A stretch of 6,504 nt of DNA from Phycisphaerales bacterium (GTDB lineage Bacteria > Planctomycetota > Phycisphaerae > Phycisphaerales > SM1A02). A program made the translations under genes and the position numbers. Location: the NCBI GenBank assembly GCA_029243925.1, contig JAQWRC010000184.1, positions 1-6,504 of the forward strand, read 5' to 3'. This document shows positions 4,758-6,504 of this stretch, piece by piece; the first letter of the stretch is position 1, and each line of letters starts with the position of its first letter. The notes below the pieces were generated by a model. That model made no database searches, was not told the DNA's origin, and saw only the letters and a list, made by a program, of their open reading frames with translations.

Positions 4758-6504
4758 ATGTGATCGTTCCCAGCCATGCAGCGCGAAGCGCCTCGAGGGT
4801 GAACGTTGCGTGATCGATTACTTCGAAATCACATCCTGCATTGAACGTGCCGATGTGAGTGTGCGTTGTTCCATCAAGGACATCGGCCAATGCCTCGCGG
4901 TGAGCTGGGGATACTTCAAGAAGATAGCGCCCGGGCGATTCTCCGAATGCGGCTGTATGCACATCATTGGTGCCCGATACTTCGCGAAGATCCACGGCCA
5001 AGCCCCGATCACCGGCAAAGGCCATTTCGGCCGCAGCGACCAGCACGCCACCCTCTGAACAATCATGCGCTGAGCGAATAAGTCCATCGGCGATGGCCTG
5101 GGCAACCCGCGTGGCCGTCACCGGCATGACGGTTAAATCACATTCGGGAAGCGATCGATCACCTGAAGCATTGAAGCAGTCCGCATAGATCGAACCTCCA
5201 ATAACGGGTGATGTGCCACCGACCAGAATCAAATCGGAATCGGAATCCTTGGCGTCCATCGTGATGCAGCGATGAATGTCATCAATGATGCCGAAGCCTG
5301 AGATCAGTAGAGTCGGTGGTATGCGAATCGTCGTCCCATCGTCGGTCGTGAACTGATTGTTGAGCGAGTCTTTCCCGGAAATGAATGGTGTCCTGTATGC
5401 CATCGCCGCGTCATAGCATCCCTCTGCAGCACGCACGAGTTCACCAAGCAACTGCTCTTGGTCACATCCGGGCCAGCAGAAGTTGTCCAATACCGCAATG
5501 CGCGTGGGGTCGACGCCAACACACACCAGATTTCGTACGCACTCATCGAGTGCTGCTATGGCCATGCGATATGGATCATCACGCAAGCCAGTCGTCAATC
5601 CACAGGCAATGCCGAGTCCACGGTTCGAATCCGCCACTGGCAGAAGCACGGCGGCATCCGATGGACCGGTGCCGTGCACACCAACCTGAGGCCGAATGAC
5701 ACTGCGGCCCTGCACTTCATGGTCATACTGCTCGATGATGCATCGCTTCGAAGCGATGTTTGGATGCGAAAGCAGCCGTGGCAATGCATCCTTGATGGCG
5801 GGTGGCTTGCTGTACGTCGACTCACTCTCGCGTTCCGGCAGACTCCAGGACGCGACACGTACCCGATCCGGCAGGCCTTCATGGAGCAGCGCCATGGGCA
5901 TTCTGCCCACCTCGACATCTCCATAGTTCAGAATCAGTTCCCGATGTTCCGTGCCGAAAACTCCGAGCACGCAGCATTCGACGTCATGCTCATCACAGAT
6001 GCTCTGTATATGTTCCAGATTGCCCTCTGGAACCGCAAGCACCATTCGCTCCTGCGCCTCGGAGATCCAGATCTCAACCGGCGACAGTCCGGCATACTTG
6101 AGTGGCGCCGCGTCAAGGTGCACTTCCGCACCAAGCACCTCGCCCATCTCGCCGACAGCACTGGAGAATCCACCAGCGCCGCAATCTGTGATGGAGTTGA
6201 ACAGGCAATCGCCATCATCGTTGCGAGCAATGAGAATGGCATCGAGCGTCTTCTTTTCCGTCACTGCATTGCCGATCTGAACGGCATGTGAAAACTCATC
6301 GACATGCGTATCGGTCAGCTCCGCCGACGAGAACGTTGCGCCATGAATGCCATCACGACCCGTACGGCCGCCGAGGACGACGATCAAATCTCCAGGATGC
6401 GGATCGCCTTCGATTCGATCCCTGGGCATAACGCCCACGCAGCCGCAGTAGACGAGTGGATTGCCCACGTACTTGTCATCGAACCAGACGGTGCCATTGA
6501 CGGT
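4753..6504 (-). CDS. purL: FGAM synthase subunit PurL, 5' end beyond the window
   Basis: PurL is the ATP-dependent synthetase of FGAM synthase, using ammonia from PurQ. The frame is open to the right edge, and the 12 codons before the GTG at 6468 continue the protein (TVNGTVWFDDKY, then VGNPLVY). That GTG is thus an internal valine and the gene is cut by the window. Visible are 583 residues; small PurL proteins are about 740, so roughly the first fifth to quarter is missing, including the N-terminal catalytic region. Motifs, numbered from the first visible residue, are 'GGRTGRDGIHGATF' (45-58), 'TDCGAGG' (106-112), 'GKDSLNN' (377-383, at 5356-5376) and 'AHDCSEGG' (479-486, at 5047-5070). They span the two AIRS-like (PurM-type) ATP-binding halves. 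The protein ends without a glutaminase domain, which is supplied by purQ just downstream. This split form normally also needs PurS, which is not in the window. Confidence 0.96.
   Translation of the reverse strand, partial: TVNGTVWFDDKYVGNPLVYCGCVGVMPRDRIEGDPHPGDLIVVLGGRTGRDGIHGATFSSAELTDTHVDEFSHAVQIGNAVTEKKTLDAILIARNDDGDCLFNSITDCGAGGFSSAVGEMGEVLGAEVHLDAAPLKYAGLSPVEIWISEAQERMVLAVPEGNLEHIQSICDEHDVECCVLGVFGTEHRELILNYGDVEVGRMPMALLHEGLPDRVRVASWSLPERESESTYSKPPAIKDALPRLLSHPNIASKRCIIEQYDHEVQGRSVIRPQVGVHGTGPSDAAVLLPVADSNRGLGIACGLTTGLRDDPYRMAIAALDECVRNLVCVGVDPTRIAVLDNFCWPGCDQEQLLGELVRAAEGCYDAAMAYRTPFISGKDSLNNQFTTDDGTTIRIPPTLLISGFGIIDDIHRCITMDAKDSDSDLILVGGTSPVIGGSIYADCFNASGDRSLPECDLTVMPVTATRVAQAIADGLIRSAHDCSEGGVLVAAAEMAFAGDRGLAVDLREVSGTNDVHTAAFGESPGRYLLEVSPAHREALADVLDGTTHTHIGTFNAGCDFEVIDHATFTLEALRAAWLGTITW
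5741..5758. repeat. 18-bp perfect palindrome inside purL
   Basis: CATCGCTTCGAAGCGATG reads identically on both strands, with its axis at 5749/5750. It is within purL, encoding the segment around 'IASKRC'. As RNA it can form a 7-bp stem with a UCGA tetraloop. It may be coincidence of codons or a DNA-binding or RNA structure site. Confidence 0.5.

Noticed and set aside
342..5160. Recurrent ATCGATCG-like octamers (near 342, 1603, 3887, 4349 and 5152), including the 12-bp palindrome CATCGATCGATG at 4348-4359
   Set aside because: They fall in coding regions in varied contexts and are readily explained by GAT/CGA/ATC codon use. There is no regular spacing.
5458..6291. 277-codon open frame on the plus strand opposite purL
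   Set aside because: It is antisense to a clearly conserved PurL frame and its translation shows no family motif. Long antisense frames are common in GC-rich genes.
6466..6468. GTG as the purL start codon
   Set aside because: The 12 codons upstream to the window edge continue the conserved PurL sequence (VWFDDKY before VGNPLVY), so the gene is truncated by the window and the GTG is an internal valine.

Overview
This 6.5 kb window is ordinary chromosomal DNA. It is almost entirely coding, moderately GC-rich by eye, and carries six protein genes on two converging transcription units. The best guess for the source is a planctomycete (Planctomycetota, possibly Phycisphaerae-like). That rests on the multi-zinc-ribbon membrane protein with 'CGYDL...CPECG' motifs, a protein style I associate with that group, and on the general character of the PurL, PurQ and RlmE proteins. 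The assignment is inference; there is no rRNA or other phylogenetic marker in the window.

Left part, plus strand: a probable envelope lipoprotein with DUF4097-like beta-repeat architecture (GTG start at 34) is followed after 5 nt by rlmE/rrmJ, the 23S rRNA 2'-O-ribose methyltransferase, with its K-D-K-E catalytic tetrad intact. The short gap suggests they are co-transcribed.

Right part, minus strand (read from right to left): purL (5' end beyond the right edge), purQ (4 nt later), a three-zinc-ribbon, six-helix membrane protein of unknown function (40 nt later, GTG start) and a Gfo/Idh/MocA NAD(P)-dependent oxidoreductase (45 nt later). This looks like one operon. PurL and PurQ together are the synthetase and glutaminase parts of formylglycinamidine ribonucleotide (FGAM) synthase, step 4 of de novo purine synthesis. 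The last two genes have no evident link to purines. A hairpin wrapped around the purQ stop codon may separate expression of the purine genes from the two downstream genes.

The two units converge with only 8 nt between rlmE and the oxidoreductase gene. No gene-free stretch exceeds 45 nt. I found no RNA gene, mobile element, CRISPR array, phage gene or defence system. Nothing here is convincingly a new biological system. The most unusual items are the zinc-ribbon membrane protein and an 18-bp perfect palindrome inside purL.
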